Below are positions 24,163 through 31,599 of a DNA stretch of 64,000 nucleotides, piece by piece. Position 1 is the first letter of the stretch; every line of letters begins with the position of its first letter. The position numbers and the translations under genes are program-made. Source of the stretch: Parolsenella catena (GTDB lineage: Bacteria; Actinomycetota; Coriobacteriia; Coriobacteriales; Atopobiaceae); NCBI RefSeq assembly GCF_003966955.1, contig NZ_AP019367.1, positions 124,001 through 188,000 on the forward strand, in the 5' to 3' direction. A model generated the notes under the pieces. That model saw nothing but the letters and a program-made list of their open reading frames with translations, was not told the DNA's origin and did no database searches.

Positions 24163-25323
24163 CTACTCACCCTCTTCCTGGTCCAGGTGGAACTCTTCGA
24201 TGATTCTCCGCGTGTCCTCTCCAAGGCGCGGGGCGCTCTTCGAGGGGCCAAAGTCCTCGCCGGCAAACGTGATGGGGCAGCGCGTGGTGAAGACGTGCTC
24301 CCCCTCGACGCGGCTGACGTCCTGGATGAAGTCGAGGGCCTTGAACGCGTCGGAGGCCATGAGCTTCTCCCAGGTGTAGACATCCGAGCACCAATAGTCG
24401 TGTGCCTGGAGCGCCTCGAGCCAGTGGGCGGTCGTCTCGTGGACGAGCGTGCGCTGGATGGCACGCTTGATCTCGTCGCGGCGTGTGAACCACTCCTGCT
24501 GGTCCGTGTAGGCCTCAACCTCTGCCGACCCGATGATCTTGCCCAGCTCGGGGACGGATCCCATGGCGAGCGCGATGTAGCCATCGGACGTCTCGTAAAT
24601 GCCGTAGGGGGCGGCCAGGTAGGCATGCGCGTTGTTGAACTCGCTGCGCCGGGGTGCCTTGTGCCCGTCGTTCAGGTAAGTCGTGATGACCTCGAACTGC
24701 AGGTCGAGAACGGATGCGAGCAGGCTTACCTCGACATGGCCGCCCTCGCCGGTGGACTCGCGCCGAATGAGGCACGAGAGAATGCCCTCCGCGGCGTGGA
24801 CGCCGGTGTAGGAGTCTGCGAGCGACAGCGCAAACGGCATGGGGGGCTGGTCGGCGTTGCCGTTGAGCCAGGCGAGCCCGGAGAGGGACTGCACGAGAAG
24901 GTCCTGCCCCGGCTTTCTGGCCCAGGGGCTCGTGGCGCCATATCCCGAGATGCTCGCATAGACGAGGCGCGGGTTGAGCTCGTGCGCTTCCTCGTAGCTC
25001 AGGCCCATCTTGGCCATGACGCCCGGACGAAAGCTCTCGATGAGCACGTCTGCCTGGGCGATGAGGCGCTTGGCCATCGCAAGGCCCTCGGGACTCTTCG
25101 TGTTGAGCTCGATGCTCTCCTTGTTACGGTTGATCGTGTGAAAGTTCAGGCCGTCGCCGTCTGCGATGCAGCCCTCGAGCACAAGGTGGCGCGAGCCGTC
25201 TCCCGTGCCGGGCCGCTCGATCTTGATGACGCGGGCGCCAAGGTCGGCAAGGCGCAGAGCCGCAGAGGGCCCTGCGAGGTACTGGCAGAAATCGAGGACG
25301 AGAATTCCCTCAAGTGGCTTCAT
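24163..25323 (-). CDS. Family III (CaiB/BaiF) CoA-transferase homologue 2, canonical catalytic acid replaced
   Basis: A 386-residue paralogue of the next gene. Family hallmarks are MKPLEGILVLDFCQYLAGP, RVIKIERPGTGDGSRHL, IESFRPGVMAKMGLSYEE, SGYGATSPW and PMPFALSLADSYTGVHAAEG. The position of the catalytic Asp of formyl-CoA transferase is Ala203 (VEVSLLASVLD). The C-terminal half retains the family's GEHVFTTRCPITFAG and RLGEDTRRI segments. Start ATG 25323 is preferred because AGGTGA lies just upstream; GTG 25332 would add three residues. The stop of the upstream SBP-like gene is 9 bases away, so the genes are translationally coupled. Confidence 0.9.
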   Translation of the reverse strand: MKPLEGILVLDFCQYLAGPSAALRLADLGARVIKIERPGTGDGSRHLVLEGCIADGDGLNFHTINRNKESIELNTKSPEGLAMAKRLIAQADVLIESFRPGVMAKMGLSYEEAHELNPRLVYASISGYGATSPWARKPGQDLLVQSLSGLAWLNGNADQPPMPFALSLADSYTGVHAAEGILSCLIRRESTGEGGHVEVSLLASVLDLQFEVITTYLNDGHKAPRRSEFNNAHAYLAAPYGIYETSDGYIALAMGSVPELGKIIGSAEVEAYTDQQEWFTRRDEIKRAIQRTLVHETTAHWLEALQAHDYWCSDVYTWEKLMASDAFKALDFIQDVSRVEGEHVFTTRCPITFAGEDFGPSKSAPRLGEDTRRIIEEFHLDQEEGE

Positions 25324-25332
25324 CTGGATCAC

Positions 25333-26478
25333 CTAGGCCTTCGCGTGCGAGGTCACGAAGATCTCGTCGAGCTTGTCGAGCGCCTGCGTGGCCGTGAGCT
25401 CGCCCTGAACGAACTCGTGCAGCACGGGGCCGGCGTTGTCCTGGAAGTAGAGGTAGCCGCTATAGCGCGGGCGCAGGTAGGCGGCGTCGAGCGAATCGAG
25501 TGTGTCCCTGAAGAAATCAAGCGTCGTGCGGTTGCACTCATCGTCGAGCCAGGCGGCGCGGTGCCCCGGCTGGCCACCGTTGTCCGTGTAGAGCGTCGAC
25601 TGCACCTCGGGGGAGAGCGCGTAGTGCACGAAGTCGATGGCCTCTTCCACGTGCTTCGTCCCCGATGAGACGGCGAGGCCCGTTCCGCCGAGGACACCTT
25701 GCAGGATGCCGCCGTGGTAGAGGGGAACGTTCGTCGCCTTCAGGCGATGGGCCGCATAGCCTCGACGTGAGTAGTTGACGTAGCCATAGACCCAGGGGCA
25801 GTAGGCGGCGGTGTCGCTTTTGGCGAGCTCCTCGTGCACGTCAATCGTGTTGAGCGAGAAGACCTTGGCCGGGCAGAGGCTGGCGAGCTCGCGCATGTCC
25901 GCGAGCACGGCCAGGCCATGCTCGCGGTCCACGACGTGCTCCTCGTTGGCCGGGTCGAACAGGCCGGCGTCTGCGGTGGCGCACATGCCGTAGAAGTCCA
26001 TGAGCAGGTAGGTGGGCGTGGCGGCGTAGATGACCTTGCCTTGCTTGGCGAGCTCGAGGACCTCATCGAACGTCTTGGGCAGATCCTCGGTGCCGATCTT
26101 GTCCGGGCGCGAGAGGGCGACGGGCGAGGCCGCATCGATGGGAAGCGCGCTCTGGAAGCCGTCGAAGTTATAGCTCTCGAACGACTTTCCCACTGAGTTC
26201 TCGCGCTGATTTGCGAGGAACTCGGCCGGCAGGTACTCGTTGAGCGGAAGCAGCACGTTGTGCTTGGCCGCAAAGCCCGCCCAGGGGTGGTCGATGACGA
26301 GGAAGTCATAGGTGCCGGCGAGCTCCTGGATGGGCTTGCTCTCAAATTCGGAGAGTGAGCGCTTCTCCCAGACGACGTCCGTCTCGGGGTGCAGCTCTGC
26401 GTAGCGCTGCGTGACCCCGACGATCGAGGTGAAGCCTCGGCTGTGGTTCCAGGTGATGCCTCTCAGCGTGGTAGCCAT
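25333..26478 (-). CDS. Family 1 extracellular solute-binding protein homologue without a signal peptide
   Basis: A 381-residue protein with the type II periplasmic-binding fold of CUT1 sugar-binding proteins: ITWNHSRGFTSIVGVTQRYAELHPETDV, YDFLVIDHPWAGFAAKHNVLLPLNEYLP, LPIDAASPVALSRPDKIG, YAATPTYLLMDFYG, GGTGLAVSSGTKHVEEAIDFV and GQPGHRAAWLDDE. The N-terminus MATTLRGITWNHSRG has no hydrophobic segment and no lipobox, so it should stay in the cytoplasm. No ABC permease or ATPase genes accompany it. It is first in the operon with the CoA-transferase homologues and the hydratase. Start ATG 26478 has AAGGAG seven bases upstream; an ATG two codons earlier is too close to it. It may bind a sugar-derived ligand or act as an enzyme subunit. 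Confidence 0.85.
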   Translation of the reverse strand: MATTLRGITWNHSRGFTSIVGVTQRYAELHPETDVVWEKRSLSEFESKPIQELAGTYDFLVIDHPWAGFAAKHNVLLPLNEYLPAEFLANQRENSVGKSFESYNFDGFQSALPIDAASPVALSRPDKIGTEDLPKTFDEVLELAKQGKVIYAATPTYLLMDFYGMCATADAGLFDPANEEHVVDREHGLAVLADMRELASLCPAKVFSLNTIDVHEELAKSDTAAYCPWVYGYVNYSRRGYAAHRLKATNVPLYHGGILQGVLGGTGLAVSSGTKHVEEAIDFVHYALSPEVQSTLYTDNGGQPGHRAAWLDDECNRTTLDFFRDTLDSLDAAYLRPRYSGYLYFQDNAGPVLHEFVQGELTATQALDKLDEIFVTSHAKA

Positions 26479-26568
26479 ATACATGCTCCTTATGGCGGTT
26501 CGTCTCTCGGGCGGCCCATGTGCGCATGGGCCGTGCTTGAGTGTCTGTTGGGTGGCTTAAAGTCTAAT

Positions 26569-26579
26569 TGGTAGTACCA
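26569..26579. promoter_or_regulatory. Putative GntR operator 1 (TGGTAGTACCA)
   Basis: A perfect palindrome of the form TGGTnnnACCA, the type bound by FadR-subfamily GntR regulators. It lies between the minus-strand -10 (26597-26602) and the SBP-like gene, where bound repressor would block transcription. Confidence 0.75.
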
Positions 26580-26596
26580 CGCATGTCTAGTTCGGC

Positions 26597-26602
26597 ATTA
26601 TA
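26597..26602 (-). promoter_or_regulatory. -10 element of the minus-strand catabolic operon
   Basis: TATAAT on the minus strand, about 120 bases upstream of the SBP-like gene. The -35 position at 17 bases' distance (about 26620-26625, TTTGGT) overlaps operator 2. Confidence 0.6.
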
Positions 26603-26611
26603 AACACTAGA

Positions 26612-26624
26612 TTGGTAGTACCAA
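26612..26624. promoter_or_regulatory. Putative GntR operator 2 (TTGGTAGTACCAA)
   Basis: A perfect 13-base palindrome with the same core as operator 1, overlapping the predicted -35 of the minus operon. Together the two sites bracket the promoter. Confidence 0.75.
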
Positions 26625-26710
26625 ATATCACGTTCATCGCTAGATATCGACCGTTCAGCCGTCTATTCAGCCTGAAATACAACGTTTTTGTTGCCAAGTC
26701 TAACTTTCGT

Positions 26711-26730
26711 GACAATGATTGGTGCTACCA
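26711..26730 (+). promoter_or_regulatory. Plus-operon promoter region with GntR operator 3
   Basis: TGGTGCTACCA (26720-26730) immediately follows a -10-like GACAAT (26711-26716). TTGTTG at 26689-26694 is a possible -35 at 16 bases. The site would cover the transcription start of the transporter operon. Confidence 0.6.
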
Positions 26731-26811
26731 GAAGCGAACACGGCATCCGCGGGCCACGTCGCTTCAGTGATTCCGCAGCATCACATCAGACACAAGACAA
26801 GGAGCCAAGAG

Positions 26812-27831
26812 ATGGCAGCAGCATTTGGAGTGCTCTTGCTCGCGACCCTGTTCCAGGGCAGCTTTGGCATTTGCTTCAAAAAGTACCAACCGTTCTCCTG
26901 GGAGGCCTTCTGGGCGCTCTTCTCGATCATCGGCGTTCTTCTCATGCCCCACATCTGGGCGTTCATCGGCATCGGTGGGGACTACTTCTCCTACCTTGCC
27001 CAGACCCCGGCGCCCATGCTCATCGGCGGCGCGCTGGCTGGCTTCTTCTGGGGCATCAGCTCCATCTGGTACAGCCGAGCCATTGACTACATCGGCGTCT
27101 CTCTCGTGACCGGCATCAACCTTGGCCTGTCGAACCTTCTCGGTAGCCTCGTTCCCATGGCCATCCTGGGCACCTGGCCTTCCCCGAGCGTTCTCGCCCT
27201 CATCCTCGTGGGCCAGGCCGTGCTTCTCGTGGGTGTCGTCATCCTGTCCAAGGCTGGCTTCATGAAGCGCGCCGAGCAGGGCGAGGAGGAGCAGTCCGGT
27301 GAGGGCGGCGGCAAGAAGTCGCTGTTCATGGTTGGCTTCATCATGGCGCTCGCCTCTGGTGCCGGCTCCGCTGCCATCAACATCGGCGCCACGGCCTCCG
27401 GCACGCCCGTCAACATCGCGGTTGCCGCCGGCGTCGCTCCCATGTACGCCTCGCTTCTCCAGTGGACCGTCGTGTTCGCGGGCGGCTTCGTGGCCAACTT
27501 CTTCTACGCGCTCTACAAGCTTATCAAGAACCACACGTTCTCCGACTACACCAAGCCCGGCTGCGCCAAGGCCTATGGAAAGGTCCTGCTGACCTCCTTC
27601 GTGTGGTTTGCGGCACTCGGCGTCTACGGCTTTGCCACCTCCATGCTCGGTGACCTTGGCCCGGCGGTTGGCTGGGTCATGTTCAACGGCCTCGCCCTCA
27701 TCGTCGCCAACGCCTGGGGCTTCAAGGACGGCGAGTGGAAGGGCTTCGTCAAGCCGCGCAATGTCGCCCTCATCGGCAACCTCGTGATCATCATCGCGCT
27801 GGTCATCCTCGGCGTCACGAACGTGATGTAG
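26812..27831 (+). CDS. RhaT-like sugar:cation symporter
   Basis: A 339-residue polytopic membrane protein with about ten helices, in the drug/metabolite superfamily branch that includes the L-rhamnose-proton symporter. Typical segments are LFQGSFGICFKKYQPFSWEAFW, GGALAGFFWGISSIWYSRAIDYIGVSLV and a polar cytoplasmic loop EQGEEEQSGEGGGKK (about 150-165) between the two halves. It is the only transporter in the catabolic block and the first gene of the plus operon, ahead of a mutarotase of the rhamnose type, so a deoxy- or related sugar is the likely cargo. Start ATG 26812 has ACAAGGAG seven bases upstream; the longer frame from 26719 begins inside the operator region. Confidence 0.85.
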   Translation: MAAAFGVLLLATLFQGSFGICFKKYQPFSWEAFWALFSIIGVLLMPHIWAFIGIGGDYFSYLAQTPAPMLIGGALAGFFWGISSIWYSRAIDYIGVSLVTGINLGLSNLLGSLVPMAILGTWPSPSVLALILVGQAVLLVGVVILSKAGFMKRAEQGEEEQSGEGGGKKSLFMVGFIMALASGAGSAAINIGATASGTPVNIAVAAGVAPMYASLLQWTVVFAGGFVANFFYALYKLIKNHTFSDYTKPGCAKAYGKVLLTSFVWFAALGVYGFATSMLGDLGPAVGWVMFNGLALIVANAWGFKDGEWKGFVKPRNVALIGNLVIIIALVILGVTNVM

Positions 27832-27840
27832 CCCGTTCCC

Positions 27841-27869
27841 CGTGCGGGCCGCACCCCTCGGCCCGCACG
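27841..27869 (+). repeat. Intercistronic hairpin after the transporter gene
   Basis: CGTGCGGGCC (27841-27850) pairs perfectly with 27860-27869. There is no T tract, so it more likely stabilises or processes mRNA than terminates. Another short GC-rich stem follows at about 27871-27886. Confidence 0.5.
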
Positions 27870-27985
27870 AGCGCCGCCTAGCGGCGTTAAGGTCATACCT
27901 TTCTTCTCGCACAACGTACGTCATGCAGCAAGTTCCTACCGGATACCGGGGCGACGCCTCGCCCATAACTCAAAGGAGCAACACC

Positions 27986-29083
27986 ATGGCAGTCGACAAC
28001 GTTTCTTCTATCGATGAGCTCACCTATTGTCCCGAGATGCCCGAGAAGCCGCGCAACATCGTGAGCATTGGCACGGGCGGCATCGTCCAGGGCTCCCACT
28101 ACCCGGCCTACAAGCTCGCGGGCTTCCCCGTGAAGGCCTGCTACGATCTCAACCATGACACGGCCGTCAAGGTTGCCGAGGAGTGGGGCGTCCCGCACGT
28201 GGCCGAGACGGTCGCCGAGCTCGTTGAGTACGGCAAACAGTACGACGCCGTGTTCGACATTGCCGTTCCCGCCAACGCCATTCCCGAGATCCTCGTCCAG
28301 CTGCCGGACAACGCCGGCGTGCTCATCCAGAAGCCCATGGGCGAGAGCATCGAGCAGGCCCGCAAGATCCTCTCGATCTGCCACGAGAAGAACCTCACGG
28401 CGGGCATTAACTTCCAGCTGCGCCAGGCCCCGTACATGATTGCCGTCCGCGACCTCATCAAGCGTGGCGTAATCGGCGAGGTCGTTGACATCGACCACCG
28501 CCTCGTGGGCGAGCAGCCCTGGAACCTGTGGCCCTTCCTGTTCCCGAAGGACCGCGTGGAGATCAACTACCACTCCATCCACTACATCGATAACATCCGC
28601 AGCCTCGTCGGCGATCCCAAGGCCGTCTATTGCAAGACGATGCAGCACCCCAAGATGCGCGAGCTCGCCCAGACCCGTACCTCGATCATCATGGACTACG
28701 GCGATGACCTGCGCGTGAACCTGCACATCAACTTCAACCACAACTACGCCAAGAAGTACCAGGAGTCCATCCTCAAGATCGAGGGCCTCAAGGGCGCCAT
28801 TCGCGTCAAGCTCGGCCTCATGTACGACTATCCCGAGGGCGAGCCCGACCGCGTTGAGTACATCACGTTCGACGAGGGCGAGTGGAAGGAGCTTCCGGTC
28901 CGCGGCAGCTGGTTCAACGAGGCATTCATCGGCACCATGGGCGGTCTGATGAAGAAGATCGACGACCCGAACTACGAGTACATGAACTCCGTCGAGGATG
29001 CCTTCCACACCATGTGCGTCGTCGAGGCCTGCTACAAGAGCAGCGCCGAGGGCGGCACCCCCGTTGACTACTCCGAGAAGTAG
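27986..29083 (+). CDS. Gfo/Idh/MocA-family NAD(P)-dependent oxidoreductase
   Basis: A 365-residue dehydrogenase acting on sugars or cyclitols. The N-terminal Rossmann fold shows NIVSIGTGGIVQGSHYPAY (about 23-41). The conserved nucleotide/sugar motif is LIQKPMGESIEQA (EKP-like, here QKP, Lys about 117). The C-terminal domain carries VVDIDHRLVGEQPW and YHSIHYIDNIRSL, in which the family's general-base His sits. A sugar 1-dehydrogenase producing a lactone would fit the lactonase encoded next. Start ATG 27986 has AAAGGAGC upstream; the frame back to 27842 is hairpin sequence. It is the second gene of the plus operon. Confidence 0.93.
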   Translation: MAVDNVSSIDELTYCPEMPEKPRNIVSIGTGGIVQGSHYPAYKLAGFPVKACYDLNHDTAVKVAEEWGVPHVAETVAELVEYGKQYDAVFDIAVPANAIPEILVQLPDNAGVLIQKPMGESIEQARKILSICHEKNLTAGINFQLRQAPYMIAVRDLIKRGVIGEVVDIDHRLVGEQPWNLWPFLFPKDRVEINYHSIHYIDNIRSLVGDPKAVYCKTMQHPKMRELAQTRTSIIMDYGDDLRVNLHINFNHNYAKKYQESILKIEGLKGAIRVKLGLMYDYPEGEPDRVEYITFDEGEWKELPVRGSWFNEAFIGTMGGLMKKIDDPNYEYMNSVEDAFHTMCVVEACYKSSAEGGTPVDYSEK

Positions 29084-29111
29084 TCGCCAAAGCAGTCCCA
29101 CCCTCGGGATG

Positions 29112-29142
29112 GGGCGGCGCGACTTTGGGGGCCGCGCCGCCC
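29112..29142 (+). repeat. Intercistronic hairpin before the amidohydrolase gene
   Basis: GGGCGGCGCG (29112-29121) pairs perfectly with 29133-29142. No T tract follows. It is probably an mRNA-stability or partial-termination element within the operon. Confidence 0.5.
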
Positions 29143-29200
29143 ATGCAAGCCCGAGTCCCATCTACCCGCAAGCAAGTGCCAGCGAAGGAGCCCCATCGTC

Positions 29201-30088
29201 ATGATGAACATCATCGACACCCACGTGCACGTCTGGGATTTGGACAACTACCGCCTGCCGTGGCTTGACGGCGAGGGCCCCACGCTCAAGCGCACCTGGT
29301 CGGTTTCCGACTACGCCGCCTGCCAGGACGAGTCGCACGGCTACCACGTCGAGCAGGCCGTCTACATCGAGGTCGACATGGCCCACGACGAGCGCGAGCG
29401 TGAGAACGAGCTCGCCTGCAAGATGGTTTCCGACCCGTCGTGCATCTATGGCGCCGCCTGCATCTCGGGAGACCTCGATGAGCCCGGCTTTGACGAGTAC
29501 ATCGAGAGGTGGGCCGCTCACCCCCAGGTCCGCGGCCTGCGCCAGGTGCTCCACGTGCCCTCCGCGGCGCCCGGCACCTGCCTGAAGCCCGAATTCCTCG
29601 CCAACGTCCGCAAGCTTGGCGAGCTGGGCCTCGTGTTCGAGGGATGCGTTCGTTGCCCGGAGCTTGGCGACCTCGTCACCGTGGCCAAGGAGTGCCCTGA
29701 CACCACGATCGTGCTCAACCACATGGGCATCGTTGACGCCGACATCATGGGCGCCGAGAACCCTACGGCAGACGAGCGTGCCTACCAGGATGCGTGGAAG
29801 CGCAACATGGCGCAGATCGGGAAGCTGCCCAACGTCGTGTGTAAGGTCTCGGGCCTCAACCCCATGAAGCCATGGAGCACGGAGAGCTTGTCTCGCGCCG
29901 TCGATGTTGCACTTGACGCCTTCGATGCCGACAAGGTCATGTTCGCAAGCAACTTCCCGGTGCTGCACGTGGCCATGTCACTCGACGAGTGGATCTGCCA
30001 GATGCTCAAGATGACCGAGTCCCTCGACGGACCCGCCCGCGAGGCCCTGTTTGCGGAGAACGCGCGTCGGGTCTACGGGCTCAAGTAG
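29201..30088 (+). CDS. Amidohydrolase-2-family hydrolase, sugar-lactonase-like
   Basis: A 295-residue TIM-barrel hydrolase. It begins with the strand IIDTHVHVWD (about 4-13), whose His-x-His binds metal in this family, followed by YRLPWLDGEGPTLKRTWSVSDY, a pattern seen in L-fucono-/L-rhamnono-1,5-lactonase-like and LigI-like enzymes. Later catalytic elements are VRGLRQVLHV, TTIVLNHMGI and VMFASNFPV (normally SDWPV/SNFPV). In the operon it follows a sugar dehydrogenase, so opening of an aldonolactone is the likely reaction. First ATG 29201 has GAAGGAG ten bases upstream; a second ATG directly follows. The exact substrate is unknown. Confidence 0.9.
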   Translation: MMNIIDTHVHVWDLDNYRLPWLDGEGPTLKRTWSVSDYAACQDESHGYHVEQAVYIEVDMAHDERERENELACKMVSDPSCIYGAACISGDLDEPGFDEYIERWAAHPQVRGLRQVLHVPSAAPGTCLKPEFLANVRKLGELGLVFEGCVRCPELGDLVTVAKECPDTTIVLNHMGIVDADIMGAENPTADERAYQDAWKRNMAQIGKLPNVVCKVSGLNPMKPWSTESLSRAVDVALDAFDADKVMFASNFPVLHVAMSLDEWICQMLKMTESLDGPAREALFAENARRVYGLK

Positions 30089-30146
30089 AGAAGAAGCCAG
30101 ATCGTGCCACGGCCGAGGTCGTGGACGCAGAAGAAGGAGAGTCACT

Positions 30147-30473
30147 ATGTCCAAGGTCATGCGTTTTGGTTCCGTTTCCCGCACCGACGGCGAGGAGGGC
30201 TACAAGAAGTACGCCACCTACCACGCGAACCCCTTTGAGGGCGTCAACGAGATGATCAAGGCCTGCAACCTGCAGAACTACTCGATCTACTACTACGACG
30301 GCCTGCTGTTCTCGTACTACGAGTACGTCGGTGACGACTACGAGGCCGACATGGCCAAGATGGCCGCCGATCCCAAGACCCAGGAGTGGTGGGCCGCGGT
30401 CGTTCCCTGCATGAAGCCGCTGACCGACGACGGCCCCTGGGTTGACATGAAGGAGGTCTACCACCTGGACTAG
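30147..30473 (+). CDS. L-rhamnose mutarotase family protein
   Basis: A 108-residue protein of the RhaM (DUF718) family, which interconverts alpha and beta anomers of L-rhamnose-type sugars. Recognisable are YATYHANPFEGVNEMI (the family's catalytic His region, His about 25), NYSIYYYDGLLFSYYEY and the C-terminal WWAAVVPCMKPL and KEVYHLD. Length matches the family (about 104). Start ATG 30147 has AAGAAGGAGA upstream. Its presence next to a RhaT-like transporter argues that the pathway substrate enters as a free aldose, L-rhamnose or a similar sugar. Confidence 0.9.
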   Translation: MSKVMRFGSVSRTDGEEGYKKYATYHANPFEGVNEMIKACNLQNYSIYYYDGLLFSYYEYVGDDYEADMAKMAADPKTQEWWAAVVPCMKPLTDDGPWVDMKEVYHLD

Positions 30474-30508
30474 CATCGCTGCCAGGTGAGATCTACAGAC
30501 GGAAGGGC

Positions 30509-30566
30509 GGGCGCCACTCCCCGGCGCCCGGTCTGGTCGGGGCGTCCGCACGGGCGCCCCGTTTTC
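30509..30566 (+). terminator. Tandem hairpins with T tract inside the plus operon
   Basis: A first stem (30509-30515 with 30523-30529) is followed by CGGGGCG / CGCCCCG (30538-30544 with 30555-30561) and then TTTTC. The second has terminator form but sits 13 bases before the aldolase start, so it probably reduces rather than abolishes aldolase transcription. Confidence 0.55.
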
Positions 30567-30578
30567 AAGGAGGTAGGG

Positions 30579-31451
30579 ATGGAAGGGCTGTACGTTGCGT
30601 CGATGGTCCCCCTCGATGAGGACGGGAAGATCAACGACGCCGTTGCGCGCGAAATGATTGAGACGAATCTCGCGGAAGGTGCCGCCGGCTTTTTTGTCGC
30701 GGGTTCCTCGGGCGAATGCTTCTTGCTCACGCCGGAGGAGCACTTGCACCTGTTCGAGCTGTTTGCCGAGTACAAGGACCGCTGCACGCTGTTCGCCCAC
30801 GTGGGTTCATGTGGTACGGACGAGAGCGTGCGGTATGCCAAGGCTGCGGCCGACATGGGCTACGAGCGCATCGCCGCCACGCCGCCGATCTACTTCGGAT
30901 ACTCTTCGGCTGCCGTTGCCGGCTACTACGATGACATCGCGAGCGCGGTGGGTCACGGCGTCTACTACTACAACATCCCGATGAACACCAAGCGCACGCT
31001 CAACCTCTACGATGCGGATACCCGCGCGATGTTCGCATCGGGCTCCATTGCCGGCGTGAAGCATACGAATCTCGATCTGTACGAGATGGAGCGCCTGAGG
31101 GCCATCAACCCCGAGCTCAAGTGCTTTGGCGGCTTCGAGAATGAGATGGTGGCCTTCCTGGCCATGGGTTGCGACGGCTTCATCGGCTCCACGTTCAACT
31201 TCATGCTGCCGCACTATCTCAAGATCTACGAGGCGTTCAACGCTGGCCGCATCGAGGAGGCCCGCGAGCTGCAGGTCAAGGCCAACAACATCATGGAGGC
31301 CATCATGGGGGAGGGGCTGTTCCCCTCGATCAAGCACATCCTTTCGGCCCGCGGTGCTGCCGTGGGCGAGATGCGCAGACCCTTCCAGCCGCTATCGCCC
31401 AAGGCTGCGGCCCACGTTGACTCGGTCGTTGCCGAGAACCTCGTGAGGTAG
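30579..31451 (+). CDS. DapA/NanA-family pyruvate aldolase
   Basis: A 290-residue class I aldolase. The Schiff-base lysine is Lys161 in AGVKHTN. The catalytic tyrosine lies in the YYYNIP stretch (129-134), and the pyruvate carboxylate loop is GSSGECFLL (about 44-52). YNIP and GVKxT resemble N-acetylneuraminate lyase and 2-keto-3-deoxy-sugar-acid aldolases more than dihydrodipicolinate synthase. Next to a sugar dehydrogenase and lactonase it most likely splits a 2-keto-3-deoxy sugar acid into pyruvate and an aldehyde. Start ATG 30579 has AAGGAGG upstream. Last gene of the plus operon; preceded by a terminator-like hairpin. Confidence 0.9.
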   Translation: MEGLYVASMVPLDEDGKINDAVAREMIETNLAEGAAGFFVAGSSGECFLLTPEEHLHLFELFAEYKDRCTLFAHVGSCGTDESVRYAKAAADMGYERIAATPPIYFGYSSAAVAGYYDDIASAVGHGVYYYNIPMNTKRTLNLYDADTRAMFASGSIAGVKHTNLDLYEMERLRAINPELKCFGGFENEMVAFLAMGCDGFIGSTFNFMLPHYLKIYEAFNAGRIEEARELQVKANNIMEAIMGEGLFPSIKHILSARGAAVGEMRRPFQPLSPKAAAHVDSVVAENLVR

Positions 31452-31520
31452 GCTCGCCATCGACAACCGATTGCGCGTGAACGGGGTCGGCCTCCGCTGT
31501 GTGCGGGGTCGGCCCCGAGC

Positions 31521-31577
31521 GCTGCAAATCGGTCACTATCGGGGCATTTGGAAGCCTTATAGTGACCGATTTGCAGC
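31521..31577. repeat. Perfect 19-bp inverted repeat, TGCAAA family
   Basis: Arms 31521-31539 and 31559-31577 (beginning GCTGCAAATCGGTCACTAT) are exact complements around a 19-base loop. It lies between the convergent aldolase and GntR genes. It shares GCTGCAAAnnnGTCACT with the element at 47246-47310. Confidence 0.9.
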
Positions 31578-31599
31578 TTTCGCGTATGCGGTGACCGCG

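Noticed and set aside
23030-25323. A bile-acid 7-dehydroxylation (bai) operon, suggested by CaiB/BaiF homologues in a gut-type bacterium
   Set aside because: None of the other bai genes (BaiB, BaiCD, BaiE, BaiA, BaiG) is present, and the neighbours are sugar-oxidation genes.
25333-26478. An ABC sugar transporter locus around the SBP-like gene
   Set aside because: There are no permease or ATPase genes in the block, and the protein has no export signal.
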